From positions 1 to 5,308 of the forward strand of contig JAJYWG010000428.1 of assembly GCA_021791615.1 (NCBI GenBank): a stretch of DNA of 5,308 nt, read 5' to 3'. Shown here piece after piece: positions 4,926-5,308 of the stretch. The notes under the pieces are model-generated. The model was not told the DNA's origin. It saw only the letters and a list, made by a program, of their open reading frames with translations, and did no database searches. Both the position numbers and the translations under genes were made by a program. Position 1 is the stretch's first letter. Every line of letters begins with the position of its first letter. Source of the DNA: Actinomycetes bacterium. Lineage in GTDB: Bacteria; Actinomycetota; Acidimicrobiia; Acidimicrobiales; RAAP-2.

Positions 4926-5192
4926 GTGCCTGCCACGCATGAGGTTCTGAACCAGGTCCCGCCTATCGAGCTCAACACCGCTGACGATGCCGCCTTGCGC
5001 GAAGCGCTGCAGCGTGAGGGCGCAGGCTGGGCCGAAGCGGAGGTTCGCGAGCTGGGAGCGCTGGCAGGCGATCCCGAGGTGATAGAGCTGGGTCGACTGG
5101 CGAACCTATACCCGCCGGTGCTCAACACCCACGATCGCTACGGGCATCGCATCGACGAGGTGGAGTACATCCCCGCGTACCATCAGTTGATG
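4926..5192 (+). CDS. AidB-like acyl-CoA dehydrogenase, first exon (89 codons), interrupted
   Basis: The GTG start gives PATHEVLNQVPPIELNTADD, followed by LREALQREGAGWAEAEV, GDPEVIELGRLANLYPPVL and DRYGHRIDEVEYIPAYHQLM. This matches the N-terminal domain of the AidB / isovaleryl-CoA dehydrogenase-like branch of acyl-CoA dehydrogenases (E. coli AidB has THTVFNQP, TREGAGW, LELGRLANVNPP and HLLM). Family members are about 540-600 residues long, tetrameric, FAD-dependent, and oxidise acyl-CoA or protect DNA. Similarity stops exactly after codon 89 (ATG, 5190-5192), where a group II intron-like sequence begins. The rest of the gene should lie beyond the window, after the intron. The gene diverges from the PaaX-like gene and shares the ATTGCACAA region with it. 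If the intron splices, normal protein is possible; if not, reading continues about 39 codons into the intron within this window. Confidence 0.82.
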
Positions 5193-5308
5193 GTGCGTCC
5201 TGAAAACTGGATCAGCCCAGCGGGTGAGAGTCCCGTCCGGGTAAACGCCGGAGAGCCCGGTAGCAGGCCCCGGTTCGTCGTCGAGAGGCGGCGGGCTGAG
5301 CGGGGCGT
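5193..5308 (+). mobile_element. 5' end of a group II intron (continues past the window)
   Basis: The sequence starts with GTGCG, the conserved 5' end of bacterial group II introns, directly where homology of the host protein breaks off. The following bases form domain-I-like stems: CGGG (5221-5224) with CCCG (5232-5235) around TGAGAGT, and GCCCCG (5267-5272) with CGGGGC (5301-5306). The GGGTGAGAGTCCC element resembles the region carrying the epsilon-prime receptor in many group II introns. The six bases before the junction, TTGATG, would be IBS1. A complementary EBS1 is not in the visible part. Domains II-VI and any reverse-transcriptase gene lie outside the window. The intron class cannot be set from this fragment. 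Confidence 0.7.

Overview
The window looks like chromosomal DNA from a high-GC actinobacterium, probably an uncultured member of the Acidimicrobiia or a neighbouring lineage. The evidence is strong G/C bias at third codon positions, frequent GTG and TTG starts, apparently leaderless promoters, and a surface-type protein built from GYWxV...FGDAxxYGS repeats, a repeat type I associate with Acidimicrobiia. This placement is an inference.

Left part (1-1230): the 3' end of a gene for a repeat protein (a fibronectin type III remnant followed by four GYW repeats, ending at 722). A decayed coding remnant on the + strand (about 881-1114) follows, with two compensating frame changes.

Middle (1115-2930): two different type II toxin-antitoxin operons on the - strand, vapB-vapC (1229-1833) and a FitA-like antitoxin plus PIN toxin (2080-2699). 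Each has an overlapping toxin gene and a palindrome in its promoter. The pair is bracketed by an imperfect inverted repeat (1115-1172 and 2761-2818, 46 of 58 positions identical, with a perfect 21-bp core). The right copy lies 40 bp from the 3' end of a tRNA-Gly(UCC) gene (2859-2929, - strand). A 14-bp copy of that tRNA's T-arm recurs in the same orientation at 1996-2009, between the two operons. No recombinase or transposase is visible.

Right part (3006-5308): a putative acyl-CoA catabolism locus. A PaaX-family repressor gene (- strand) is followed downstream by a crotonase/enoyl-CoA hydratase-family gene (- strand). Divergent from them is an AidB-like acyl-CoA dehydrogenase gene (+ strand). 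The shared intergenic region carries two ATTGCACAA repeats 22 bp apart that overlap plausible promoters, as expected for local control by the PaaX-like protein. The last 50 bp of the PaaX gene are tandemly repeated downstream of its stop codon.

The acyl-CoA dehydrogenase frame is conserved up to codon 89 (ATG ending at 5192). It then runs into GTGCG and a structured sequence that looks like the 5' end of a group II intron, which continues past the window end. The dehydrogenase gene therefore appears to be split by an intron.
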